DNA of 64,000 bases from Acanthosepion pharaonis (taxonomy: Eukaryota > Mollusca > Cephalopoda > Sepiida > Sepiidae), in contig CAHIKZ030000060.1 of NCBI GenBank assembly GCA_903632075.3, positions 176,001-240,000 on the forward strand, given 5' to 3'. Position numbers and translations under genes: made by a program. The notes beneath the pieces were generated by a model, which saw only the letters and a program-made list of their open reading frames with translations, searched no databases and was not told the DNA's origin. Positions 20,691-31,942 of the stretch are shown here, in pieces; the first letter of the stretch is position 1; each line of letters opens with the position of its first letter.

Positions 20691-21499
20691 ATCTGATTTC
20701 AGAACACCATGGAATTTCTTTAGGTGCAGCTGATTCTAATTATTACAGTAATCAGTATAATCTGAGTAACTGATCTGTTCTAGCTGACAACGAGAAGCAG
20801 AATTATTTATCACCCATACCACTTTGGATATTGTGTCTTTTTCTCATCTATTTTGTCGTTAGGATATTCCAAATATAGTCCTTTATCTTACTTTTTTATC
20901 GGCTTCCTTGTAATTCTTCATTTTGTGCCTGGTGCTGTTTAAGATTCTGATATTTTCCCCTCCTCTTTTAAACACTGAACAAAAAAAAAAAAAAAGAAAA
21001 AAAAGTGACTGTTCATTATACTTTTTTTTTTGTCTATTTTACTGATATTTTTAGAAAAGAATTCATTTTTGCTGTTGGTGTTGACACCACATCTCTCTCT
21101 TTCTAATTGTCATAGTCACAATGCCAGCATTCTAACTTTGGAGAAAAAAAATCTCTTTGATTGAGGGTAATGAATAAGTAGTCAGACAGATGCCAAATCG
21201 CAGGTATTCATCACCATTGTTCCCTTTTTAAAAAAAGAAAAAATGAAACCCGAAGATTTCGCTCAGTAAGTTTCGAAGACATCAAAGATGACGATCTTGA
21301 AATCAAAGATAATAACAGGAAATAATTGATATGAACAGCGTCTAAATGAAGAAACACGCTTGCTCAAAATAATAAGCAAATGTCTCTTTTCTGAAAATAT
21401 ATATTTTAAAGCACATTGTAGTCAAACATCTATTCTTCTATTGATAATGGTCTCTCGTCTATTGGCCAGTTCCGTAAAAGTTCCAGGTAATTTTTTTTT
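20691..21499. other. stretch without recognised features
   Basis: Contains A and T homopolymers (20979-20993, 21022-21031). No coding residues recognised. Confidence 0.4.
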
Positions 21500-21785
21500 T
21501 CTTACACTATTCTTCACCCAGTAGGAGGCCCAAGAGCCAGTCAAGCTAGAGACTTAATAAATGAACTTGATGTAAGGGCATACAAAGTAAGAGTACAGTA
21601 TAGATTATAATAATTAGATAATTGTTGACTCTAGATTTGAAGTGGTTAAAATTGTAGTGATCAGGGAAACATACTCTCCTGAATCCATTCCATGATGTTC
21701 TGGGGAAGAAACTTCTTGATTGTAACTTTCTCCTCATCTGTAGAATATGAAGGGAATGAAGATGAGTCCACTTGAAGAGAATGGC
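21500..21785 (-). pseudogene. LINE-B C-terminal fragment with FPRTS..FK box
   Basis: The frame 21737-21546 gives SFFPRTSWNGFRRVCFPDHY then NFNHFKSRVNNYL, the terminal box (F-x-R-T-S-x-L-W-N-x-L ... F-K-x-x-V) shared by jockey/CR1-like polymerases. The rest is 5'-truncated. This gives the LINE-B family its assignment. Confidence 0.65.
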
Positions 21786-22019
21786 TTTTAGGATGTCAAA
21801 ATCTTGAGCTATTTTTTTTATTTTTTGTCAATCATCCATTTGTGAAATTACATCAGAGCCAGACTGTTGCTTTGAAATGTGAAAATCACATAACATTATG
21901 TTTTAACTTTATCAATATGTGGGAAATTAGTATTTATATCCGTCTTGTTTTTTAACTGGTTAGTAAAAAAAAAAAAAAATACAATTGTGGTCATATACAC
22001 AAGAAGTGAAGAATATGTA

Positions 22020-22800
22020 ATGGTTATAGTAGTAGAATGTGGTGTCGACAATCCAAGTTCAAATTCCGGTAGGTGGTAGCACTTGTTAGGGTCCCAGCTA
22101 TGGGTAAATAGTTAACCCCCAAACTATGGTCAAAATACTATGAAAGTGTAAAAATAGGTTTTAATACTAGAAATACTTTTCGTCCGGGGTATGATGATAA
22201 ACTGCATTTGCATCCTGGATAAGATGATAAACTACGTCCAGCAGCAAGGCCTCTAATCAGGAGGTTTTGAGGAGCGTGGAACCACCTCTTATTTTCTGGT
22301 GTTCCCAGGTCCACCCTGACCTGGGGTGGTAGCACCTGTTAGGGGCCCAGCTATGGGCAAATAGTTAACACCCAAACTTGTGTAAAAATAGGTTTGAATA
22401 CCAGAAATAATTTGTGATAAAAAAAATTATTACAAGCCATAATTTTTGAAGGAAAAATTATTATCAACAATATTTAAAAAAAAAAATACCAGCAGTACAA
22501 ACGACTATACATTCTTTAGAAAAAATATGACCAGCTATAAATTTCTTCAAGGAAAAATATTCCCAGAAATAGATTTTTGAAGAAAAACATTACCAGCAAT
22601 AAAAAATTTTGTTGGCATTAAATAACCCATTGAGGTTGCTATGCCATAAAACAAAAGAAACCAAACCAAAAATACTTTGAAAAATATTATTACCAGCAAA
22701 AAAAAAAAAAATATTACCAGCAATAAAAATTGTCAGCATTCAATAACACATTGAGTTTGATATGCTGTAAACCAAACCAAACCAAACCAAACCAAACCAA
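22020..22800 (+). mobile_element. SINE family X, long copy with duplicated head
   Basis: The block 'ggtggtagcac(c/t)tgttagg' with the core 'cagctatgggYaaatagtta' occurs twice (22073 and 22325), so the head is duplicated. A tRNA-like B box, 'aagttcaaattccgg', lies at 22048. The 3' half is a run of degenerate units of about 35-45 bp ('gaaggaaaaattattaccagca'), then 'ggcattaaataacccattgagg', 'tatgccataaaac' and an (AACCA)n end. The two ends of GGCAT...ATGCC can pair as a hairpin. Confidence 0.7.
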
Positions 22801-22879
22801 AACCCGGGCTAGTCTGTTGCATTCATTTTCATGCAAATGCCCTTGAATTCATCTCTTCTCACTCCAATTCTGCAGGGTA

Positions 22880-23070
22880 GATTAGACTCTCTGGTTTTGG
22901 TTAGCAATCAGTCTAAGAGAAGGAAAACTCAGAATTCAAAACTATGGAGAAGACAACAGGAAACCACTCAACTACCTTTCCAAAAAAGTTATGACAGTAA
23001 AATAATAAAAGAGATCCTTAGGAAGAAATGTCTGGAGAATCAGGATCGCCTACATCTTGAAGGGTTTTGG
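22880..23070 (+). pseudogene. possible LINE fragment
   Basis: The 81-residue frame contains KIIKEILRKKCLENQDRLHL, a charged helix. Its start shares a block with 8780-8850, which lies upstream of an RTE-like polymerase piece. It is probably part of the same LINE; I do not recognise the residues with confidence. Confidence 0.3.
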
Positions 23071-23259
23071 CATTAAAACAGAAAATAGAAATATTATGGA
23101 AATGTATTTTAATATTATGTTATGTTTCCTTACCAATGTAATAAAAGCCAATCTAAATTTATGAACATTTTCTTCACATTAAAACAATGTCATATGACAG
23201 GCAACATTTTAGTCAATTTATAATGTTTTATTTTGTCGCTCTTTACCACCTCTCTTTTT

Positions 23260-23785
23260 TCTCATGCTCCCTCTCTCTCTCTCTCTCTGTTTTCTCATAC
23301 TCCCTCTCTCTCTCTGTTTTCTCATGCTCCCCCTCTCTCTCTGTTTTCTCATGCTCCCTCTCTCTCTCTGTTTTCTCATGCTCCCTCTCTCTCTCTGTTT
23401 TCTCATGCTCCCTCTCTCTCTCTGTTTCTCATGCTCCCTCTCTCTCTGTTTTCTCATGCTCCCTCTCTCTCTCTGTTTTCTCATGCTCCCTCTCTCTCTC
23501 TGTTTTCTCATGCTCCCCCTCTCTCTCTCTGTTTTCTCATGCCCCTCTCTCTCTCTGTTTTCTCATGCTCCCTCTCTCTCTCTGTTTTCTCATGCTCCCT
23601 CTCTCTCTCTGTTTTCTCATGCTCCCTCTCTCTCTCTGTTTTCTCATGCTCCCTCTCTCTCTCTGTTTTCTCATGCTCCCTCTCTCTCTGTTTTCTCATG
23701 CTCCCCTCTCTCTCTCTGTTTTCTCATGCTCCCTCTCTCTCTCTGTTTTCTCATGCTCCCTCTCTCTCTCTGTTTTCATGCTCTT
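23260..23785. repeat. CT-rich minisatellite, ~27-bp unit, ~18 copies
   Basis: Unit: CCCTCTCTCTCTCTGTTTTC plus TCATGCT, with the number of CT steps varying. All long frames here (up to 349 residues, S/L/F-rich) are translations of this repeat. From 23786 to about 24180 it degrades to CTCTGCATCCTCGCTCTGT-like units. Confidence 0.95.
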
Positions 23786-24377
23786 GCACTATCCCTCTGC
23801 TTCCTCGCTCTGTCTCTCTGCATCCTCGCTCTCTTTGCATCCTCGCTCTCTCTGCATTCTCACTCTCTCTGCATCCTCACTCTGTCTCTCTGCATCCCTC
23901 TGCTTTCTCGCTCCATCTCTTTGCTTTCTTGTTCCATCTCTCTGCATCTCTCCACTTTCTCGCTCTGTCTCTCAGCATCTTCACTCTATCGCTCTTTCTC
24001 TGTTTCCCTCCTCCTCTCTGTTCCCTACTTGTTTGCCCCTGATTTTGTTCCTATTCCCCCCTGCTTTTCTTCCTCTGTTTTCCTCCTCCTCTTTGTTCCC
24101 CACTTCTCTTTGTCCCCTATCTGTTAACCCCCCCACCCCCACTGCTCTCTCTTCCCTATCCATTGTCTCCCTTTTTGTCCCTCCATGCCTATTTCTCTTT
24201 CATCCTATAGATTTCATTGAAACACAAAAATTGTGAATTCTTAGACATTATTTGACCTATTTTTCTTCCGTCCACTCAATACATGAGTCCAAATGATAGA
24301 CATTTTCAAGTGCAAATTTGTCTGAAATGAAATTCCATACACTACTAGCAATCATCAATCATGACCTTTCAAATGCA

Positions 24378-24812
24378 CTTTGTTTTCATTCTTTTTTCAC
24401 TTGGCATTCTTCTTCTTCTTCTTCTCCATTTGTAAATTCCCTGCATCCAGCCTTTCTAAATTTTTCCTTCTAAACTATTTTTCTCACTTTGAATCTTTTC
24501 TTCATCCTTCCATTTTTTCTTTATTTTCTTTCCAGTTTTCATTTAGCTTATTCTTTTTCATTTAGCATATTTTTCCTTTTTTGTTTTTTCTCTTTTTTAT
24601 TTTTCCTATTTCTCTTTTTCGTTTTCCTTTTTCCCCTTTTCGCTTTCCTTTTTCCCCTTTTCGCTTTCCTTTTTCCCTTTCCTATTTCTCTTTTCATTTT
24701 CTGTATTTTCTTTTCATTTTGTCCTCTATTTTTTTTGCTTTTCCCCCTTTTCCTTTTTTGTTTTTGTTTTTGTTTTCTTTTTCTCTCCTTTCTCTCTCTC
24801 TCTCTTCTCATT
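24378..24812. repeat. polypyrimidine tract
   Basis: Almost only C and T on the plus strand for over 400 bases, including three near copies of 'cctttttccccttttcgctt' at about 24625-24690. Confidence 0.85.
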
Positions 24813-25261
24813 GCTTCAAACAAATATTTCTGGAAAGGTCACTTACAGTCTTTGCAAATATTTCACCATCCTTTGATCTGTGCATGCCATCTCCAAATAT
24901 GTACTCAGCTGGTGACACAATACTCTTTTTATTGATGTAACACAACTACCTTAGCCAGCTGACCATAGATACTGGTTAGCCATTCCCTAACTTACATGTC
25001 ATGAAAACGAGTTATATCAAAATGGTCAGACTTACAGGAAATCCCTATTTTAATTTAAGAGCAGAATATGGCCTTCATAACAGATATAAATTACTTTTTC
25101 CCATTTAATTTGAGAAGGGTCAAATAAAAATTAGTAACAGAAGATGGAAAGTGCAGTACTGAAATGTAAAGGTGCACTGGAATAGTAGAAGATGCCTTCC
25201 AAAAGCTAAGTAAAGTATTAAGAAGCACAAATATTTCTTAGGAACAAAGAAAAGACTGAAC

Positions 25262-25516
25262 TATTATGTAATATGAGTTCTCCTATATAGCAGTGAATGT
25301 TGGACAATTTCCTCACAAATAAACAACAGATTTGAAAGAAAAGAAAATTGGTTCAGCAGAAGGATGGCGAGGATACCATGGATGGAACATGTGAGCAACA
25401 ACAAAATTTTGGAGAAAATGGAAACAAAAAGGAAGCTTATACTTAACATTAAGAAGAGAGAGTTCAAATTTCTAGGGCAAATAAAAAGAAAAAAGTTTCG
25501 CACAAAGCAAGGCGGG
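25262..25516 (+). pseudogene. RTE-like LINE C-terminal region, left half
   Basis: IPWMEHVSNNKILEKMETKR near 25373-25430, then KREFKFLGQI near 25460-25488, the block after the RTE-like polymerase (compare 48040-47930). The reading resumes at 26478 with LTGQIQRQRKTMHNLFSEL and ends at about 26660 with LWRSMIANVLKGH. A LINE-A insertion lies between. Confidence 0.75.
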
Positions 25517-25869
25517 AATGCTATGAGGACACAAGGTTTTAAAGTGCGAGAAAAGACTGAGTATAGGGAGGATTGAGGAAAGGACAAAATATGAATGGGA
25601 TTAAACAAGATGAAAAAAAAAAAGATTCAAAATGTTGATTGATATTGCATTTAAATTTTTGAAGATTGTATTTAACAGGGTAGCAAGTAAACAGAAAGGA
25701 GTTCCACAGGTAGGACGTGTGAGAAAAGTAACTGTTAGAGTAAAAGTGTTGGTTGCATTTATTTATTTCAACAGTAAGAGGGTGGGACCTAAATGCCAAT
25801 CTAGTAGCACACTTAAATTCCTGTAGTTGGGACACTAGGGAAACAAGCATGTCAGAGCAGTTGCCATGA
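25517..25869 (-). mobile_element. LINE-A, minus strand, 3' half (inserted in RTE-like LINE)
   Basis: Minus-strand LINE-A tail: 'atgaggacacaagg', 'gatattgcatttaaattttt', 'caaatgccaatctag'-type blocks up to 'cagttgccatga'. The LINE-A sequence continues at 26306, after the X SINE. Confidence 0.7.
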
Positions 25870-26305
25870 TTTGGTTTGGTTTGTTTTATGGCATATCAAC
25901 ACCTCAATGGGTTATTTAATGCCGACAAAATTTTTATTGCTGGTAATATTTTTTCCTTCAAAAACCTATTTCTGGTAATACTTTTTTATCAAAAATTGTA
26001 TAGTTGGTAATATTTTTTTTTCAAAAATGTAATGCTGGTAATAATCTCTTCAAAAATCCATTGTTGGCAATAATTCTTTACAAAGTGTTTCTGTTATTAA
26101 AACCTATTTTTAAATTTTCACAGTGTTTTGATCCCAGTTTAGGGGTTAACTATTTTCCCATAGCTGGGACCCTAACAGGTGCTACCACTCCAGGTCAGGG
26201 TTGACCTGGGAACACCAGCAATTAAAAGGTGGTTCCACACTCCTCAAAACCTCCTGATCAGAGTCCTTGCTGTTGGATGTAGTTTATCATCTTACCCAAG
26301 ACGCC
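25870..26305 (-). mobile_element. SINE family X inserted in LINE-A
   Basis: Reverse copy of the 22150-22800 element: (GGTTT)-rich end, 'tatggcatatcaacacctc', 'gggttatttaatgccgac', several 'attgctggtaatattttttc' units, the core, and 'aacctcctgatcagag'. It is flanked by CAGTTGCCATGA (25858-25869) and CAGCTACCATGA (26306-26317), a 12-bp duplication with two mismatches. LINE-A coding (the F-H-G-N codons) is continuous across it. Confidence 0.8.
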
Positions 26306-26477
26306 CAGCTACCATGAAAATATTTGTAGGGAAGAGAGAAGCCATGTTGGTGAGAAAGTGTTTGAAGTCGAGATCGATTACATTACAGATCCTTCTTTAG
26401 ATTTTGTCAAGAACCCTGAGATGAATAGCAGGAGCACCAGACTAGATATGGCAAAAGTATCCAATGCATGGATGATG
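26306..26477 (-). mobile_element. LINE-A, minus strand, 5' remainder
   Basis: Minus-strand residues HHPCIGYFCHI near 26475-26445 and SGAPAIHLRVLDKI near 26440-26400, the same block as IYKSTICPCMEYCC..SGAP at 4610-4700. It is 5'-truncated at this point, where RTE-like sequence resumes. Confidence 0.7.
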
Positions 26478-26692
26478 CTCACAGGCCAGATTCAAAGACA
26501 GAGGAAAACAATGCATAATCTATTTAGTGAGCTTGAATAAATGGATGGGTGGGGGCAAGGCTTAGGGGAGATAATGAAAAGATGAAATTTATTAAGAGTT
26601 ACAAAGGACAGGAAATTGTGGAGGTCCATGATCGCCAATGTCCTGAAGGGACACTGTACATAAAAGAAGTAGTTTTAGAGTATGAGACTCAA
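26478..26692 (+). pseudogene. RTE-like LINE ORF terminus, right half
   Basis: LTGQIQRQRKTMHNLFSEL at 26478-26538, then in other frames KWMGGGKA-like, and DRKLWRSMIANVLKGH near 26608-26655 followed by a stop. It continues the fragment at 25262-25516. Confidence 0.75.
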
Positions 26693-26935
26693 GTCCTTGA
26701 TATATTCAATGCCTTAAAATTCTCTAAATTTATCATTTTCTTTAAAAAGCAGAAGCATTCCACAGTTATCAAGTCTTTCCTGTCAAATAGGTCTATGAAG
26801 GTTGTCATTAATGACCAATCCTCTAAGTCATATGAGATCAATGCTGACATCCCTCAAGCCTCACTCCTCAATACTATCCTCTTTGTACTTTATATCAATA
26901 ATACCACAGTGTATGGGTTCACCTCCAAATAGTTT
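26693..26935 (+). pseudogene. LINE-A reverse transcriptase palm fragment
   Basis: FLSNRSMKVVINDQSSKSYE at about 26776-26835, then INADIPQASLLNTILFVLYI then NN (motif B region, where functional copies read 'GVPQGSVLGP'; here G-to-D, G-to-A and G-to-N changes), and TTVYG near 26905, the rest of a deleted Y-A-D-D-T-T-V-Y-G box: the catalytic Asp pair itself is missing. It is inactive. Its start near 26700 lies directly after the RTE-like terminus. Confidence 0.75.
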
Positions 26936-26982
26936 GATGGCCAGTGCTTGGTATCGGATCTCTTCTCTGACACAACTCAGTG

Positions 26983-27358
26983 GTGGCTTCTGACTACATC
27001 ACATTGAAACACTAGTTCCTATACAATCACCAAAGTTAAGCAATATTGAGATTGGTCAGTACTTATATGAGTGACCGCTTAGGAATACCAGGTGCTGTAA
27101 GCTTGGATGTGCAGGTAGTGTAATGGATAACAGCTCAGAATTGTTAATTGGAGAGCCAAGTTTCAATTCCAGTTGGGTTTGTTATATTCACTTGAGGGCA
27201 AATACACTTGGGAAAGGCATGAATCCACTTCTCCCCCAGCTATGGGTTAATTATTAAGACTTGTTTCAGTAAATCATTAAATCTTGAAAAAAAATATTAC
27301 AATCTAAAAACATTTTCTAGCTTTAAATAACCTGCAGTGGGTTGATGACCTGAGAGAA
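26983..27358 (+). mobile_element. SINE family S, near full length
   Basis: 5S-like head ('gactacatcacattgaaac', 'aagttaagcaatattgagat', 'accaggtgctgtaagcttgg'), tRNA-like part ('gtgtaatggataacagc', 'gagagccaagtttcaattcc'), core 'cagctatgggttaatta', tail 'ctttaaataacctgcagtgg'. Confidence 0.8.
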
Positions 27359-27546
27359 TGAATCCGTCAGTCATGAATTATTGATTAGCTACACAGGCAT
27401 ATGCCTTTTAGATTTACTTACACTCTCAGGAAAATGAATGTATAGAAAATACCGTGTCCACAAAGTGAGGGATCAGTTTATGTATTGATTGTTATATAGA
27501 ACTGATCCATAACTTTATATTGACATAATTTCTTATCAAATTTGAT

Positions 27547-27690
27547 TAGGTACCTATTTTCCTCTCCCGCTATGGGTTGATTAGTAAGACTTGTATCACT
27601 AAACCATTATTATCTCCAAAAAAAATTCTTACAATCTAAAAATATTTTCTGGCTTTAAATAACTTGCAAATGATTGATAAATTTATAATC
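27547..27690 (+). mobile_element. SINE family S, 3' half
   Basis: Core 'cgctatgggttgattagtaa' and tail 'ggctttaaataacttgc', lacking the 5S and tRNA-like parts. Confidence 0.6.
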
Positions 27691-27734
27691 AACCTTTTAC
27701 ATTATTATTTTGGATTATTTTTTGTTACTAAATG

Positions 27735-28170
27735 CTCACCCAGAATAAGGCCCAAGTGCCATTGAAGGTAGAGGGTTGTTGAATGAGGTTGTTTTATAGA
27801 CATAAGAGGATAAAGTAAGTGCAGATTATGAGTATATGTAGGATAGATAATGGTTGACTCTAGACATAAAGAGATTATGTTTGTAGTTTTCAGAAAAGCA
27901 TCTCCTTGGGAGCCTACTCCATAAAGTATCCATTCTTGGGAAGAAGCTGCCTGCGTGGAATTTTCTTCTTGCTAAAGGAATAAGATGGGAATAAATCACA
28001 TTCGCAGGCTGTGTCCGAGTTGTAAAGGTCTAAACTGAGGAAACAAAGAAATGTCACTTATCTGGACGTTTACCATGGAAATAAAGAGCAAAGTGATTGG
28101 CTCTTGATGTATAATCTGTAGGAAAAAGGGGTTGTGGCATGAGGAAATGTTATCCCCCCCACAAAAAAAG
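27735..28170 (-). pseudogene. LINE-B reverse transcriptase C-terminal fragment
   Basis: Alignable over about 400 bp with 34360-34790 ('aaggtagagggtt', 'ggttgactctagac', 'ccttgggagcctactcc', 'ttaccatggaaataaag'). Broken frames. Confidence 0.6.
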
Positions 28171-28484
28171 GCAGAATAAAATTCTTTTGAGCTTTAAGCC
28201 TGGAACTCCGGGCCAGATATCAGCAATACTCAATTTCTGATTTGATCTGAATTGGGATCAAATACTGATTAAATAAATATCGAGAAGAATCTGACAGTAT
28301 GTTAAGATAATATAAATAGGAAACGTTTATCAATCTAACATGTTTCCCTTTTATTAAAGCTTCTTCAGAAAATAAGATAAAAAAAAAAGAATTTCTGATA
28401 AAAACATTTTTACAATTTTATAAAAATTTATTATTTCCCATTTTATAAAAATTTATTATTAATCGTTTCAGAAAGATTTATTAT

Positions 28485-28801
28485 CTCAGTCAATCATGTG
28501 CCAGGCATGATACACACTTAGGTAACCATCTTTCGATACATGGCTGACGAGGCAGATTTTTTCCCACAGTAGGTGGCCATTTCTTTCTATGGTAGACCGG
28601 TTGTCATCCAATGCTATAGAACCTGGTCTGTCTTGCTATTTACCCGTAGCTGCAGGGGTGGGTGGTGAGAAGAAGAGGATTCACACCCTTTCCTAGGGTG
28701 TTAGCACGTAAATGAATGTAATGGATTTGACTGGAATTTGAACTCTGCTCTCAGATTCCTCAATCCGAGCCACTATCCATTACTCCACCATACCATTTTA
28801 T
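28485..28801 (-). mobile_element. SINE family T, full length with target duplication
   Basis: On the minus strand: head 'ggtggagtaatggatagtgg', B box 'agagttcaaattccag', 'cgtgctaacaccctagg', core near 'cagctacgggtaaatagc', 'agaccaggttctatagc', tail 'ctaagtgtgtatcatgcc'. Flanked by AAAGATTTATTAT at 28472-28484 and 28802-28814. That flank is AT-rich and locally repetitive, so the duplication is likely but not certain. Confidence 0.8.
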
Positions 28802-28984
28802 AAAGATTTATTATTTACCATTTCATAAAGAAATAAATTTGAAAAGAAATCTTTTAACTTGAAATTTTTAATAAAAATTGCCAAATTATCAAAATATGTG
28901 AGAAGAACACGTTTATTTATTTTTTTTTTAATCTATAATTGCGGTTACTTGTTTATTTTGTATTTCACAAATATTTTTATACAT

Positions 28985-29215
28985 GTATTTTTTTTTTTTT
29001 TTTAAATCTGTATCACAACATGCAAAGCAGTAAAGCCACTAGGACACAAAGGGTGTAGAAGGGTTAGGAAGATAAGCATTAATAATGAGCATGAAGAGAA
29101 AAGAGTAATCATGTGGACAGTAGATAGCGCCATTGACATTCCATTTAAATTTTTGCAGATTAAAGATGGCTGGAAATCATGGAGCCAGAAGGGAGTTCCA
29201 CAAGTGCATAATGAA
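28985..29215 (-). mobile_element. LINE-A 3' end, minus strand
   Basis: T-run, then 'gcagtaaagccactaggaca', 'gacattccatttaaattttt', 'agggagttccacaagtgc', as in the other LINE-A tails. Confidence 0.65.
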
Positions 29216-30650
29216 TAAAATTTATTTTTATATTTATTTCTTTTATCAAATAGTAAATAATAAATTTTTCATTATAGTTGGTTCATGTATTTTTATGATC
29301 TTTCAAGCAAAATTAGTTACGTAAATAAACAATTTAATAAATAGTGTTTAATGTCTTCGTCAATTCTCAAGAAGAAAGAAAATCTATAAATCAACTCTGA
29401 TATATTTGCGTTTTGTTAAAATTTTAATTATCACATTTTAAAACAATAGACATTGCTGAGGGAGTCAAAATTGCATACAGTAATAGTGGTGTCAAGGGAA
29501 ATAACTCTGTTTTTGATGACCCAAAGGTTAAATATTACCTAGTTGAGATCTGAGGTGAAATTGTGTCCTAATAGAAATTCATGGCAAGGAATGAAAAAAA
29601 AAAGTTTCCTGTTTAACTTAACATAATTTAAGATAGATTTGGGACTGTTTCAAAACCCCTTGTCTTGTAATTAACAATATAGTCATTAGAATTGTTTAAT
29701 TAGCAACCTCCTCAAAATATGGATTCTTTTATTTATATTCTTATTTTCATGCCTTTATTTAAGTGTAATTATTTGGTGTTAAAATAAAAAAGATCCATCT
29801 TCTTTGCTATACAGTTTTATTTAAATTAACATAACTTTATCTTTTTAAAGCTGTCTGTTATTGTCTGATTTGATAAAAGCAGTTTTTCTTAAACTCTTAA
29901 GAGAACATGCTATTTACTCCCCCTTCCCCTTCACCCACTAATTCTGTAAAGAATTTAACCTCCAGAAAATTATACTATTGCAGTTAATGGGTTAAGCTCT
30001 TATGCCTATAGAACATAGGATAATTAATTTTGGGAGTAACAATTCAGGCAATACAAATTTAAATAATTTGCAGATTTAAGTCCCTTGGGAGTCAACTTCA
30101 AGATTATTTTTAATGTCCTTCAAGAAGTTATATAATTGAGTACTGATTGCCTACAGGATATATATATATATATATATATATATGCTTCAATTATTTTGTT
30201 TTGTCTCCATCAGCTCAGTTCTTCCTGCAGTGGAAAAGAAAATTACAATGCTTTTGATTTAACAGGTATAACATAGCTGAGGAAAATTAAACTATATTTG
30301 TTGCAAGTTTATTTGCAATTGGAAGTGATTTTTAGCTAAGATTTGCTTCCTTTCACAAAGTGTTTTAAAATAAGAAAGTTAAGACAATCTAGGTTATTAT
30401 TAGGTATTTTTTTTTTTAAATTTGGTTTTCAGGAACAATTTTGCTAAAACTGAGGGAGATATGAATAAAAAAAAAAAAAAAAAAAAGTCGGTGTCAAATT
30501 ATATTTTTAAGACTGCAAGTTAGAAGGGTTAAAAGGAAAGCTGACGAAACCCAGAATAGTGAGGTTCTTTTAAAATTTGGTGATCTCTTTTGGGGAACAA
30601 TTTTACTAAAAGAGGAGGATATTCAAAAGTGAGGTAAAAGAAGATGTGGA
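29216..30650. other. AT-rich stretch, nothing recognised
   Basis: (TA)n at 30159-30183, an A-run at 30469-30486. No coding residues recognised. Confidence 0.4.
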
Positions 30651-31070
30651 ACTATAGGATAGTGGGGATAGAGAAAGTTGAAAGATAGTGACTCAGTAAG
30701 GGAGGGGAACTTATACTGGACTTATAACCCAGAGAAAGATGAGGGTGAAAGATAATGGCTCAATAAGGGTGGGGGAATTGCTACTGAACTAACAAAAGAA
30801 AGAGAGAATTGTGAGCTAAAAGGTAACCCAAAGTGAGTGAGTGAGGGTGAAAGATGGTTATTTAATAAGTGAGTGGGCATTGATGCTGGAATAACAACAG
30901 AAAGAGAGAGTGAGCTCAAAGGTAGCCCAAAGAAAGTGAGGGTGAAAGATAGTTATTTAATAAGGGGGTGGGTATTGATGCTGGAATAACAACAGAGAGA
31001 GATAGTGAGCTAAAAGGTAACCCAAAGTGAGAGAGTGTGGGTGAAAGGGATTTAACAAGGGAGGGGGAAT
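30650..31070. repeat. minisatellite, ~98-bp unit, ~4 copies
   Basis: Marker 'gagggtgaaaga' recurs at 30741, 30843, 30938 and about 31036. Units also share 'gagctaaaaggtaaccc' and 'gctggaataacaacag'. The array is purine-rich. Confidence 0.85.
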
Positions 31071-31270
31071 GATGGAGATTGTTATCTGAAGCCTTCTAAT
31101 GATTTAGGCCCTTGTCACAATCTCTGCCATGATGACAGTTTGAACTGCTGCAGATGTTGTTCACAATCGTTATGGTAACACTGTCACTACGCTGGTGGTG
31201 CTTGTTATTAAAAAGGAGGCCCACTATTTCCTTGGTCTCTATGGTGACAGCACTTTCAGAATGTCTCAGG
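31071..31270. other. unexplained less AT-rich block
   Basis: About 200 bases of clearly higher GC than the surroundings with no frame, repeat or RNA motif I recognise. Confidence 0.3.
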
Positions 31271-31862
31271 TGATAAATAGGAAGAACAAGTATTGCAAAA
31301 GTCAGGTGTTGCTTTTGTGTATTGCAATATGTGATATTCTAGAATGGCATAAGACATTCTAGAATGCTTCATTTTATAGATGCTATAGGAAACGGCTGTT
31401 GCAGAATTTAATTTCTATAAAAATTTCTTGATTGTTCTAATAAAATAGAAGTGCTGTATATTTTTGTACAAATGATGTTCTAGAATTAAAAGTTACTATG
31501 AGAAATTGATATTAAAAAACCTAATTTCTAATCTTGTAGATTTTTTGTCTAGTAGTGATCAAAAGTTCTTGTAACTCATTCCATTAAAAATAACTTACAA
31601 ATTTACAAGTATTTTTCAGAGCAAATGTTGTTTTTGTGGTCTATATTTAATATATTGCCTCATTAAGCACAAAAAGAAGAAAAAAAAAATTGATAGCTTA
31701 TTTAAATTGATGATTTTAAATGTCTGACTGCTAAGTATCCATAATTTAAGCTATATTTTTCTTTTCATTGAAGTTGAAAAGGAAGTAAGTTTATTATATT
31801 TAGTCTACAACAAAAAAGTGCATTTCAACCATAATTTAAAAAAAAAAAAATCATATAAATAT

Positions 31863-31875
31863 ATAAACAAATTCT

Positions 31876-31927
<52 letters not shown>

Positions 31928-31942
31928 CAAGAATTTGTTTAT
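31863..31942. repeat. 80-bp palindrome around (TA)n
   Basis: ATAAACAAATTCTTGC at 31863-31878 and its exact reverse complement at 31927-31942 flank a 48-bp TA run, which is itself self-complementary. Confidence 0.9.

Noticed and set aside
23187..24236. 349-residue open frame, with 287- and 269-residue frames overlapping
   Set aside because: All three plus-strand frames and the minus-strand frames are open because the 27-bp CT-rich repeat has no stops. The product is a repetitive S/L/F/C string with no gene features.
24489..24940. F/L/S-rich frames of 119-148 residues resembling a membrane protein
   Set aside because: They come from the polypyrimidine tract; hydrophobicity is an effect of T-rich codons.
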